64,000 nt of DNA from positions 372,001 to 436,000 of the forward strand of contig NZ_CADFGE010000005.1 in NCBI RefSeq assembly GCF_902833645.1, read 5' to 3'. The DNA comes from Paraburkholderia fungorum (GTDB taxonomy: Bacteria > Pseudomonadota > Gammaproteobacteria > Burkholderiales > Burkholderiaceae). The position numbers were made by a program, and so were the translations under genes. This document shows positions 26,867 to 35,487 of this stretch, in pieces; the stretch's first letter is position 1, and each line of letters opens with the position of its first letter. A model generated the notes under the pieces. That model saw only the letters and a list, made by a program, of their open reading frames with translations, was not told where the DNA came from and ran no database searches.

Positions 26867-27006
26867 AAATAGAACCGTAGGCCGGAAGGCTTGCCGACGA
26901 TCGCGACCGGCTATCGCGATCGGTGTGATCCCTGTTCGTGCTGCGAATCGCAGTTATAGCGGTCGTATCTGAACAGGGTTTGTGGAGGAGATCAGGAGAC
27001 GTGGAA

Positions 27007-28071
27007 ATGAAAACAAAATTATTAATTAGTATAACGATTTATGCGGCTATTTCAGGCAGTGCTTATGCCCAGTCGAGCGTAACCCTTTCGGGGCTGCTCG
27101 GAACCGGCATTTCGTACAGCAATAGCGCGGGGAAGGGCAGCAGTCTGTATCAGATGACCGGCTCCCATGCGGTGCCGTTCTGGGCGATATCGGGCAGAGA
27201 AGAACTGGACACGGATACATCCGCGTTCTTTCGGCTTAGTCAGTATGCTTTTATCAACAATGGCACGAGTTCGCCTTTCGAAAGCTACCTTGGTCTGAAA
27301 TCCAGCAAAGTGGGGACGCTCACGCTGGGGTCCATGTACGACCTTCTTGCCGATCTTGTGCCCTTCACGTCTGAACGCTTCACCTCTTTCCTCGCGACTC
27401 ATCCTGGCAACCTGGACCGGACCGTCGGTAATTCGCTCAACAACCTGATCAAGTACAAATCGCCTGTCTTCGGCGGCGCGCTTCAGTTTGGCGCCCAGTA
27501 TGGGTTTGGCGAGCAGGGTTCGGCGACCAACACGGGTCGTACGGTTGGCGCAGAGGCCAGCTTCACGAGCGGCCGGTTCCAGTCGGTGCTGGTGTGGGAA
27601 TCCGTAGACGGTGTGCCGTATGCGCCATACACGCGGTTAGGGGTGAGCGAGTTGTACGGCATTAATTTCGGCGCCAATCATTCGCGGACCGTTAGCCAGA
27701 ACCAGAACACGACCACGCTCGGCGTGGCCTACGCCGGCGACACCGTGCGGGTGATGGGTAACTACAGCTATACGCGCTTGACAGCCGCCGGCCAGTCGGA
27801 AACGGCGCAGACCATCGACGTGGGCGCCTACAAGTACATCACGACGCAAATGCGCATCGGCGGCGGCTATTCATACACGAAGCTCGATACCTACAAATGG
27901 AATCAGCTTCACGCGCACCTCGACTACGCGCTTTCGAAGCGCACGAGCCTCTACCTGCTCAGCGTGTTGCAGATAGCAGGTAGCGGGCAACTGGCGGTGC
28001 TTCGGAATCAGGCGCCAGCGTCAACGTCACGACAACTGGAGATGGAAGTTGGGATGACGCATCTTTTTTAA
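27007..28071 (+). CDS. Outer-membrane porin (Gram-negative porin, Burkholderia type)
   Basis: This 354-residue porin starts at ATG 27007, with AGGAGACG upstream; the open frame continues to 26938 without support. The signal peptide ends in GSAYA with cleavage before QSSVTLSG. The mature protein shows alternating beta-strand patterns, a loop like the PEFG-type constriction region, and a C-terminal Phe (THLF) for BAM recognition. The first codons are strikingly AT-rich compared with the rest, a common feature of exported-protein starts. Between a transporter and enzyme genes, it probably brings the substrate across the outer membrane. Confidence 0.88.
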   Translation: MKTKLLISITIYAAISGSAYAQSSVTLSGLLGTGISYSNSAGKGSSLYQMTGSHAVPFWAISGREELDTDTSAFFRLSQYAFINNGTSSPFESYLGLKSSKVGTLTLGSMYDLLADLVPFTSERFTSFLATHPGNLDRTVGNSLNNLIKYKSPVFGGALQFGAQYGFGEQGSATNTGRTVGAEASFTSGRFQSVLVWESVDGVPYAPYTRLGVSELYGINFGANHSRTVSQNQNTTTLGVAYAGDTVRVMGNYSYTRLTAAGQSETAQTIDVGAYKYITTQMRIGGGYSYTKLDTYKWNQLHAHLDYALSKRTSLYLLSVLQIAGSGQLAVLRNQAPASTSRQLEMEVGMTHLF

Positions 28072-28185
28072 GCGGAGGACGACCGATGGGCGCGTCTGGC
28101 GTCGTCGCCACACGAGTCCGGTCGGACCCGGCGTTACAGGATCGCGGTGCAGGATCCGAATCCACAAAGTAGACGGAGAAATACG

Positions 28186-29685
28186 ATGCAGTGGGATGTC
28201 ATAGTGGTCGGCGGCGGTCCGTCGGGCCTTACTGTCGCGGCGGAACTGGCGGGAGCAGGCGTTAAAACGCTGGTGCTCGAGCGACGCACGGAAGGTGTCC
28301 AGTCACGCGCCGGCACGATCCTGCCACGCGTGCTGGAGTTGTTCGACGCGCGTGGCATTGCGGACAGATTCATCGAGAAAACGCGCAAGATCGCCGACTA
28401 CCCGTTCCGTCCATCCCACATCTGGGCAGGTTTCCATCCGATCGAATGGAAATATCTGGAAACGCGTTTCGGTTTCACGTTGGGGCTGCCGCAGAACCTG
28501 ACCGAGGAAGTGCTGTGGGACTGGGCGGTGGAGTGCGGTGTCCATGTGCAGCGCGGCGCTGAAGCGCGGGACGTCCGCCAGCAGGCCGATGGTGTCGAGG
28601 TCGATGTGGCCGATGCCTCCGGTGTCATCTCGACGCTGCGCGCGCAGTACCTGATCGGCGCCGACGGCGGCCGCAGTACGGTCCGATCGAAAGTCGGCCT
28701 GCCGTTCGAGGGGCGTTCCGGTACGTTTCGCGGCATTGTGCTCGATGCCGAACTGAAGGCGCCGTGGCCTGGCGGACGGATCAATGTCGACAACGAAATG
28801 GGCTGGGTACGGGGCTACACGTTCGGCGAGGGCATTACCCGATTCAATATCGTGCACCGTGACCGCCGTCACGCGCCGAAAGACGAACCCGTCACGCTCG
28901 AAGAAGCGTTGCAGTGCATTCGCGATGTGCACGGTACCGATTACGGCATCGAGAAATATCGCTGGGCATCGCGGTTCGACGATCAGATGCGTGCGGTGCC
29001 GAGCTTGCGGCAAGGGCGCACCTTCCTGGTTGGTGAGTCGGCGCGTATCCACTACCCGGCAAGCGGCGTAGGCATGAATTTCTGCCTGCAGGACGCTTTC
29101 AATCTCGGCTGGAAACTCGCCAACGTCATCAACGGCGTGGCTGATGTGGCCACGCTCGACACGTACGACACGGAACGCCTTCCCGTCATGCATGCGCTGC
29201 TCGACAGCGTGAAGGCGCAGTGTGCGTTGCAGTTCAACTTCGAACCGGAGGCGGTGGCCCTCAAGCGCCGCATGCAGGAGCACATTGTTCCGTTGCCGGA
29301 TGTGCAACGCAAACTGGTGCTGGAACTGTGCGGTCTGGAAGCGCCGTATCCGCGCGACACGGATAGCCATCCGCTAACGGGCCTGCGTTGTCCGGACTTC
29401 GATCTCGTGTTGCTTGACGGACGTTCCGTCGCGGTGACGGAAACCCTGCGCAGCCGGCACTTCGTGCTGCTGGATCTCGAGGGATTCAGCAGCCAGTTCG
29501 AAGCACTGGATGTGTCCGGCCTGCCGGTCACCGTGTTGCAGGCGCGCGCCGCGCATATTCCCGCCTCGATGGACGGCGTGAAGGCGCTGCTGGTGCGTCC
29601 GGATGGATACGTAGCGTGGGCCAGCACCGAGGTGGGGTGTGCTCACGAAGCCGCAGCGCAAATCGGCCAATGGCTGAAACGGTGA
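28186..29685 (+). CDS. FAD-dependent aromatic monooxygenase (PHBH/MhpA-like)
   Basis: This 499-residue class A flavin monooxygenase is expected to hydroxylate an aromatic ring using NAD(P)H and O2. The FAD motif GGGPSG is at 9-14 and IGADGGRSTVR follows near residue 160. The second FAD motif normally reads GDAAH-x-P-x-G-GMN. Here it is GESARIHYPASGVGMNFCLQD, so the Asp that contacts ribityl is Glu and His is Arg. A C-terminal thioredoxin-like domain of about 110 residues is present, as in phenol hydroxylase relatives. ATG 28186 has a GGAGA site; the frame runs back to 28147. It is 4 bp upstream of the amidohydrolase. Confidence 0.85.
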   Translation: MQWDVIVVGGGPSGLTVAAELAGAGVKTLVLERRTEGVQSRAGTILPRVLELFDARGIADRFIEKTRKIADYPFRPSHIWAGFHPIEWKYLETRFGFTLGLPQNLTEEVLWDWAVECGVHVQRGAEARDVRQQADGVEVDVADASGVISTLRAQYLIGADGGRSTVRSKVGLPFEGRSGTFRGIVLDAELKAPWPGGRINVDNEMGWVRGYTFGEGITRFNIVHRDRRHAPKDEPVTLEEALQCIRDVHGTDYGIEKYRWASRFDDQMRAVPSLRQGRTFLVGESARIHYPASGVGMNFCLQDAFNLGWKLANVINGVADVATLDTYDTERLPVMHALLDSVKAQCALQFNFEPEAVALKRRMQEHIVPLPDVQRKLVLELCGLEAPYPRDTDSHPLTGLRCPDFDLVLLDGRSVAVTETLRSRHFVLLDLEGFSSQFEALDVSGLPVTVLQARAAHIPASMDGVKALLVRPDGYVAWASTEVGCAHEAAAQIGQWLKR

Positions 29686-29689
29686 CATC

Positions 29690-31027
29690 ATGAACGAACA
29701 ACGAACTCTGCTGACGGGTGGCTGGATCCTGAGCATGGACCCGGTGATCGGTGACCTGCGTAAAGGTGACATCCTCGTCGAGGGGACCGACATCATTGCC
29801 GTCGAGTCCCATCTCGACGCCCCCGATGCAGAGCACGTCGACGCGCGCGGCATGATCGTGCTGCCCGGATTTGTCGACACGCATCGGCACACATGGCAAA
29901 CCTGCGTGCGCCATCGCTATGCGGATATCGATCCGCAGATTTACTTCGCCGAAATGCTGGGCGCGAAAGGCGCCGCATTCCGGCCGGAGGATGTCTACAT
30001 TGGGACGATGCTCGGCGCCGTTTCCGCGCTGGATGGCGGTATCACCACGATGCTCGACTGGTCGCACGTGCAAAATACACCGGACCATGCGGACGCCGCT
30101 GTTCTGGGCTTGCGGGATGCGAACATTCGCGGTGTGTTTGCGCACGGTTGGCCGCTGGTGGACGGCGCGTCGTGGATGTTCGACAGCCAGCGCGGCCACC
30201 CTGATGACATCCGTCGTTTGCGCGAACGGTTCTTCTCATCCGACGATCAACTTCTCACGCTGGCGATGGCGGCGCGCGGCCCTGAAATGGCGCAGCGCGA
30301 CGTTTGGCTTGCCGATCTGCAACTTGCCCGCGAACTCGACATCCGCTCGTCCATCCATATGGGCGCGTATGCACGCAATGCGTCCGTGCGGGCCATTGCA
30401 CAGATGCATGACGCCGGCGTACTGAGCGACGACCTGACGTTCGTGCATTGCTGCTTTTGCGGTGCGGACGAGATCGCGATGATGGCCGACGCGGGCGTCA
30501 GCGCATCGCTCGGTGTGCACTGCGAACTGAACGCGCAAGGCATCGGCGACATTCCGCTCGATCGACTGCTGGCGGTCGGCATCCGGCCCAGTCTGAGCGG
30601 GGATACCGAAACCAAATGCTCAGGCGACATGTTCACGCAGATGCGGCATGCGTTCGCCTATTACCGTTCGTGGATGGGCGGCAACCATTCGAGCGTGGCG
30701 AACGCACCGGCCACGCTTTCGATGCGTGACGTGCTCGAATTCGCCACGGTTGCGGGGGCGCGCGCGAACGGTCTCGATCACAAGATCGGTTCACTCACGC
30801 CGGGCAAACAGGCCGACATCATCATGATTCGAGGCGACGACCTCAATCTCACACCGGTTTCCGACGCGGTGGGCGCTGTTGTGCTGGCTGCCCACCCGGG
30901 CAACGTGGACACGGTTTTTGTCGCAGGGCGGCCTGTGAAGCGGCATGGCCACATGCTGGATGTCGACCTCGATGCACTGCGGCAACGGGCGTTTGCGTCC
31001 CAGCAATACATTCTCGGCTTGCAATGA
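29690..31027 (+). CDS. Amidohydrolase of the ATZ/TRZ (chlorohydrolase/deaminase) group
   Basis: This 445-residue metal-dependent hydrolase has the expected mononuclear ligands: His65 and His67 in VDTHRHTW, His223 in SIHMGA, His253 in FVHCCF and Asp305 in SGDTET. This group removes amino, chloro or alkylamino groups from heterocycles or hydrolyses related amidines. It sits between a ring hydroxylase and a hydrolase, and its start overlaps neither (4-bp gap upstream); its stop overlaps the next start as ATGA. A deaminase for an amino-aromatic or N-heterocycle in this pathway is plausible, but no specific substrate can be named. Confidence 0.82.
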   Translation: MNEQRTLLTGGWILSMDPVIGDLRKGDILVEGTDIIAVESHLDAPDAEHVDARGMIVLPGFVDTHRHTWQTCVRHRYADIDPQIYFAEMLGAKGAAFRPEDVYIGTMLGAVSALDGGITTMLDWSHVQNTPDHADAAVLGLRDANIRGVFAHGWPLVDGASWMFDSQRGHPDDIRRLRERFFSSDDQLLTLAMAARGPEMAQRDVWLADLQLARELDIRSSIHMGAYARNASVRAIAQMHDAGVLSDDLTFVHCCFCGADEIAMMADAGVSASLGVHCELNAQGIGDIPLDRLLAVGIRPSLSGDTETKCSGDMFTQMRHAFAYYRSWMGGNHSSVANAPATLSMRDVLEFATVAGARANGLDHKIGSLTPGKQADIIMIRGDDLNLTPVSDAVGAVVLAAHPGNVDTVFVAGRPVKRHGHMLDVDLDALRQRAFASQQYILGLQ

Positions 31028-32013
31028 GAGACGTCGACATGCCTCTACCGCTCGATCCCGAACTGGCCGCTGTGGTGTCCGCGATGCGTGCCGCCAATGC
31101 GCCGCCGCCATTTTCCGGCACGCCTGAGCAGGCCCGCGAGCGAATGCGGCGCGCCATCATGGCGTCGCGCGAACGTTTTCAATTGCGCGTCGTCGGTGCG
31201 CTCGAAGATGCACTCGCGGAGTTTGGCGGCGCCCACGTACCGGTGCGCATCTATCGGCCACAAGATGCGCGGCCCGGGTTGGCGACGGTGGTGTTCTTCC
31301 ACGGTGGCGGATTCGTGCTCGGCAGCGTCGAACTGATGGACGACGTTGCACGCAAGCTATGTCGGGACATGAACGCGGTGGTCGTTTCAGTCGACTACCG
31401 GCTGGCCCCGGAACATCCGTTTCCTGCCGCGCACGATGACGCGTTGACGGCCACGCTATGGGCTATCCGTAACGTCGCGGCCCTGGGAGGCGATGTGTCG
31501 CGCATTGCGGTGGCGGGGGAGAGCGCCGGCGGCAACCTGGCCGCTTCTACGGCCCTGACGCTGCGCGACCGGGGAGAACGCCTTGCGGCACAACTGCTCG
31601 TGGTCCCCGGTGTCGACCTGGCCCGGGACACCGCGCGGATCGAAGCGAAACGAAACGACTTCCCGATGCTGTCGCCATCGGACTTGCGCGATATCTCCCG
31701 GCTTTACATGGGGTTGAACAAGGCGCAGGCCGGGACCTTTCCGCCGTCGCCTCTGCACGCGGAGGATTTTATCGGGCTGCCGCCCGCCATGATCGCCGTC
31801 GCTGGGCACGATCCGCTTTGCGAGGAAGGGCTTGCGTACGCGGAACGTCTTCGTGCTGCCGGCGTTCCCGTGCAGGTGCACCGGTTCGACGACATGTTCC
31901 ATCCATTCTTTGCATTCTTCGAAGCATCGGCAGCGGCGCGTCGTGCCAACGATGAGATTTGTCACGCCTTTGCCGCGTGGCTTCGGCAATACGCGTTGCC
32001 TGTCACTCAGTGA
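31024..32013 (+). CDS. Alpha/beta hydrolase, hormone-sensitive-lipase (family IV esterase) type
   Basis: This 329-residue esterase has the HSL-family oxyanion motif HGGGF (93-97), YRLAPEHPFPAA and the nucleophile Ser167 in GESAGG. A DPL acid segment and FDDMFHPF with the catalytic His follow near the C-terminus. No signal peptide is visible. The start overlaps the amidohydrolase stop by ATGA; an in-frame ATG at 31039 is an alternative. In this operon it may cleave an ester, amide or ring-fission product, but family IV esterases are promiscuous and the substrate is unknown. Confidence 0.82.
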   Translation: MRDVDMPLPLDPELAAVVSAMRAANAPPPFSGTPEQARERMRRAIMASRERFQLRVVGALEDALAEFGGAHVPVRIYRPQDARPGLATVVFFHGGGFVLGSVELMDDVARKLCRDMNAVVVSVDYRLAPEHPFPAAHDDALTATLWAIRNVAALGGDVSRIAVAGESAGGNLAASTALTLRDRGERLAAQLLVVPGVDLARDTARIEAKRNDFPMLSPSDLRDISRLYMGLNKAQAGTFPPSPLHAEDFIGLPPAMIAVAGHDPLCEEGLAYAERLRAAGVPVQVHRFDDMFHPFFAFFEASAAARRANDEICHAFAAWLRQYALPVTQ

Positions 32014-32052
32014 TGGCATACGCGCTTTCATTTCAATGTACTGGAGATCGTT

Positions 32053-32895
32053 ATGCGGTATGTGTCCTTCGTTAAGGATGGGAAATCATTGCTCGGTGTA
32101 CGAGAGGGCAATGACATTCGTGTGATCGGGGATGAATCACTCGAGTCTCTGCTCACGCGAGGTGTCGACCTCGCTACCTATGGGCGCGATCATGCGGGTA
32201 CGGAAGTAGTGAGCGCAGACGACGTGAGCTTCCTGCCGCCGCTTACCCGTCCGACGAAGATCGTTTGCATCGGCCTGAACTACGCGGATCACACCAGGGA
32301 GAGCAAGTACGAACAGCCGGACTACCCGACGATCTTCTTTCGCGTTCATACGAGTCTGATCGCCCATCAACAGCCGATGATCCGGCCAACCGCATCCGAT
32401 TCGCTCGATTTCGAAGGGGAGATCGCCGCCGTACTCGGCAAGGGCGGCCGCTATATCAGCAAGGACGATGCGTTGTCCTGCGTAGCGGGCTACTCGCTCT
32501 TCAACGACGGCTCGGTGCGCGAATACCAGTTCAAGTCTCCACAGTGGACAGTGGGCAAGAACTTCGACGGAACGGGTGCTTTTGGTCCAGACCTGGTGAC
32601 GGCAGACGAATTGCCGGCCGGTGCGAAGGGGCTGTGGCTCGAGACGCGTCTGAACGGCGAAGTCGTGCAGGCGGCGAGCACGGACGACATGGTGTTCGAT
32701 ATTGCCAGCCTGATCAGTATTCTGAGCGAGGCGATTACGCTTGAACCGGGCGACGTGATCGTGACGGGCACGCCGTCAGGCATCGGATGGGCGCGCACAC
32801 CGAGACTGCTGATGAAGCAAGGTGACGTCTGCGAAGTGAGCGTCGAGGGCATTGGCACGCTGCGCAACGTGATTGCCGACGAACAGGCGGCCTGA
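32053..32895 (+). CDS. Fumarylacetoacetate hydrolase (FAH) family protein
   Basis: This 280-residue FAH-fold enzyme has the acidic metal ligands Glu121 and Glu123 in DFEGEIAAVLG and Asp152 in FNDGS. Family signatures CIGLNYADH and DVIVTGTPSGIG are also present. Members hydrolyse, isomerise or decarboxylate dicarbonyl products of aromatic ring cleavage. It lies 39 bp after the esterase and 60 bp before a ring-cleavage dioxygenase gene, which supports a role downstream of meta-fission. The exact reaction is not determined. Confidence 0.87.
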   Translation: MRYVSFVKDGKSLLGVREGNDIRVIGDESLESLLTRGVDLATYGRDHAGTEVVSADDVSFLPPLTRPTKIVCIGLNYADHTRESKYEQPDYPTIFFRVHTSLIAHQQPMIRPTASDSLDFEGEIAAVLGKGGRYISKDDALSCVAGYSLFNDGSVREYQFKSPQWTVGKNFDGTGAFGPDLVTADELPAGAKGLWLETRLNGEVVQAASTDDMVFDIASLISILSEAITLEPGDVIVTGTPSGIGWARTPRLLMKQGDVCEVSVEGIGTLRNVIADEQAA

Positions 32896-32955
32896 TCGGC
32901 CGTATCGGCGGACCGGCGGCATTAGTGCCGGTGAGTCCGTCGCGAGGAGATTGTC

Positions 32956-33894
32956 ATGACGGAGTCTGCAGCGGCGCGCTCCCGGGCGGGGGTGCATTCC
33001 ATCGACCACTTCGCGCTAAATGTGCCTTCGCTCGTTGAAGCGGAGCGATTCTTCCATGCCTTCGGTCTTGACGTCACGACCGTGGGGGCAGGTACGCAAG
33101 AACTCGAACTTCGGAGTGCGGACGGGCATCGTTGGGCGCGGATTCTTTCGGCCGACAGGAAGTCGTTAGCCTATTTAAGCTTCAATTGCTATGCGCGGGA
33201 TTTGCCTGCGCTGCGTAAGCAGGCCGCGGCGGCGGGTGCAATATTCGTCGCTTCGGCAAATGGTAACGAAGCCGCTGGCTTCTGGTTTCACGACCCGGAC
33301 GGTAACCTGATACAGGTCGCGGTTGGCCCCAAAACGAGTCCGGGCAGCAAGACGATCAGCGTGAACACTGGCGCCATGGCGGATGTGCGAGGGGCTTGCA
33401 CGCGTGCCGCCGTACAACCTGTCAAGCCGCGCCGGCTTTCTCATGTTCTGCTCTTCACGCCGGACGTGCTGCGAGCGGTCGATTTCTATGAGCAGGCGCT
33501 CGGTCTGCGTCTGTCGGATAAATCGCAGGATCTGATTGCTTTCACTCACGCCCCGCACGGTTGCGATCATCATCTGGTGGCGTTCGCCAAAAGCCATGCG
33601 CGCGGCTGGCACCATTCGTCGTGGGATGTCGATAACGTCAATGTGGTCGGTGAAGGCGCGGCGCAAATGGCCGCGGCTGGGTTCTCCAAAGGTTGGGGAA
33701 CGGGGCGGCATGTGCTCGGTTCGAACTACTTCCACTATGTTGAGGATCCGTGGGGATCGTTCTGCGAATACTCGGCGGACATCGATTTTGTGTCGGCCGG
33801 ATACGAGTGGCCGGCGGGCGATTTTGCTCCTGAAGATTCACTGTACTTGTGGGGGCCGGCCGTGCCGGCTAATTTCGTGCACAACACTGAATAG
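32956..33894 (+). CDS. Type I extradiol ring-cleavage dioxygenase (VOC superfamily)
   Basis: This 312-residue two-domain vicinal-oxygen-chelate protein has metal ligands consistent with an Fe(II) extradiol dioxygenase: His163 in RLSHVLLF, His220 in WHHSSWDVDN and Glu271 in FCEYSADI. The second-sphere His206/207 and Tyr261 are also present. The N-terminal domain (about 12-125) is the non-catalytic copy. It should cleave a catechol-like or 2-aminophenol-like ring. GAGGAG precedes ATG 32956. It is the last gene of the rightward run; a 415-bp gap follows. Confidence 0.85.
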   Translation: MTESAAARSRAGVHSIDHFALNVPSLVEAERFFHAFGLDVTTVGAGTQELELRSADGHRWARILSADRKSLAYLSFNCYARDLPALRKQAAAAGAIFVASANGNEAAGFWFHDPDGNLIQVAVGPKTSPGSKTISVNTGAMADVRGACTRAAVQPVKPRRLSHVLLFTPDVLRAVDFYEQALGLRLSDKSQDLIAFTHAPHGCDHHLVAFAKSHARGWHHSSWDVDNVNVVGEGAAQMAAAGFSKGWGTGRHVLGSNYFHYVEDPWGSFCEYSADIDFVSAGYEWPAGDFAPEDSLYLWGPAVPANFVHNTE

Positions 33895-34309
33895 AACCGT
33901 TGTGGTGAGGCGGTTGGTATTTTTGTCCTGATTCAGGGAGTCCCGGTTTCCGCTGAAATCGCCTGCAGGCCGTTGCACGTTCCGGTATCTGATGCGGAGG
34001 AAATCTTCGCGCATTGACCGTGCCGGGCATCGTCAAAAATTCGGGTGCGCCATGGCTACCTCCAACTCTATGCCGGTCGCGGGCAATGCATCTTCCAGAC
34101 ACCCGCGAATACTGGCGTTCCGCGCCCCCGTCAACGCATCCGCTCGCGGGATCGATCGCGCCGTCGTCGAACATCCGGTGCACGTCATCCGGTTGTGCCG
34201 ACGCGGACTTTGGTGTGTCAGGGAAATCACAGTCCGGTTTCGTAAAATGAGGATACCCAATATTTCCTGAGCGGATTGGCGCGAGCGTGCCCCATTTCGC
34301 GGGTCAGCG
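33895..34309. other. Intergenic region without a recognised gene
   Basis: About 415 bp separate the dioxygenase gene from the convergent LysR gene. Several overlapping frames exist on both strands, but none has a recognised product, and codon patterns look random. I see no T-run hairpin. It may be a remnant of a lost gene. Confidence 0.4.
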
Positions 34310-35212
34310 TCACCCGCTCATCGCCCCCAATACACCCATGATCTCCTCGGCAAGCAGCAAGCTCGCAAGACCGTGTCCGACTTTTTCGCGTCGAACGAGG
34401 GAGAGGACATTCCTGCTAAAGACACGGTCACGAATCTGCCGGTAAGTGAGTATCTCCTGGCGGTGCTCTTCCGCGATGTCGAACTTGCTGAGAAATGCAA
34501 TGCTTTCGCTTGAGGCGGCGAGGCGTTTCATCGTCTCGATCGAGTTAGTCCGAAACGCCGGCTCGACGCTGATTCCCGCTTCCACAAAAGTATCGGCGAC
34601 GATTCCGTGCATCAGCATGGATTGGTCGGCGAAGATGAGTGGATAAGAGGTGCAGTAGGCGAGCGGTATGGACTCCATGCGCGCCAACGCATGGTTGGGC
34701 GCAATCACCGCACCGAGGCGCGTATCCATCTCCCAAAGGACTTCGAGTTGTGGCGACGCCGCCAGGTTGAAGCCCAGGCCTACATCCGCTTCGCCGCTGA
34801 CAAGTGCGTCCAGGATCTCTCGCCCCGACATAGCCCTGATCGAAATCTTGATGTGCGGATGGTGCGCGCAAAAACTTGCTGCCGCCGTCGAGGCGATTCC
34901 GCTGGCCAGTCCGGTCACGGTGGCAATGATCACCTCGCCCTTCTGCAGCGTCTTGAGGTCGCGTATCTCGGCTTCGACCTGGCGGTATTCCAGAATGGTT
35001 CTGCGCACATGGGCGAGCAGGATTTCACCTGCCGGCGTAGGTCGCAACCCGCGCGGCAGGCGCTCGAACAGCGGTTCGCCGATTTCCTCCTCAAGCAGCA
35101 GCAAATGCTTGTTGATGGCGGAAGGGGCGATGTGCAGCTTTTCGCCGGCACCGCGAATCGAACCGGAACGCGCAACCTCGTCGAGGTAGCGCAGCAAGCG
35201 TGAATGGAGCAT
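34310..35212 (-). CDS. LysR-type regulator divergent from the adenine-deaminase-like gene
   Basis: This LysR protein is 300 residues long from ATG 35212; the open frame extends to 35428, but that extension lies in the promoter region. It begins MLHSRLLRYLDEVARSGSIRGAGEKL with the recognition helix IAPSAINKHLLLLEEEIG, and the effector domain occupies about 90-290. It is divergent from the amidohydrolase gene at 35488 and is likely to control it together with the membrane protein and porin that follow (inference). Confidence 0.84.
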   Translation of the reverse strand: MLHSRLLRYLDEVARSGSIRGAGEKLHIAPSAINKHLLLLEEEIGEPLFERLPRGLRPTPAGEILLAHVRRTILEYRQVEAEIRDLKTLQKGEVIIATVTGLASGIASTAAASFCAHHPHIKISIRAMSGREILDALVSGEADVGLGFNLAASPQLEVLWEMDTRLGAVIAPNHALARMESIPLAYCTSYPLIFADQSMLMHGIVADTFVEAGISVEPAFRTNSIETMKRLAASSESIAFLSKFDIAEEHRQEILTYRQIRDRVFSRNVLSLVRREKVGHGLASLLLAEEIMGVLGAMSG

Positions 35213-35274
35213 GGTCGGCTGCCTCTCTGGTCGGTCGCCTGTCTCTCTTGGGTCGGCATAGCGTACTCGAAAAG

Positions 35275-35289
35275 TGCACGCTCCGTGCA
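35275..35289. promoter_or_regulatory. Short inverted repeat in the LysR-amidohydrolase intergenic region
   Basis: TGCACG and CGTGCA form a perfect 6-bp inverted repeat with a 3-bp spacer. It lies 63 bp before the LysR start and about 200 bp before the amidohydrolase start. This is a candidate operator for the LysR protein; there is no direct evidence beyond symmetry and position. Confidence 0.35.
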
Positions 35290-35487
35290 AAAAACACTTC
35301 TTTTTAGAAACACTCACTTCAGTCTTAATTGCATCAGTCGCGTTGGTTGGCGATTGGATGAGAAAGAGGTCGATCAGCAGGCTGTCGATCAGTCCCTCCA
35401 TAAATATGTCCGCCTCTACGCTGGCCAAGCGGTTCGTTGCGGCGCAGCAAGATGCGGACTCAACTAATTAATGAAAGTGAGACAACC

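Noticed and set aside
32896..32955. GC-rich dyad between FAH and dioxygenase genes
   Set aside because: Short imperfect stem with no T run in an operon interior; probably chance in high-GC DNA.
33992..34270. 92-codon plus-strand frame in the gap after the dioxygenase
   Set aside because: No recognised domain, no proper ribosome site, and several equally long frames overlap it.
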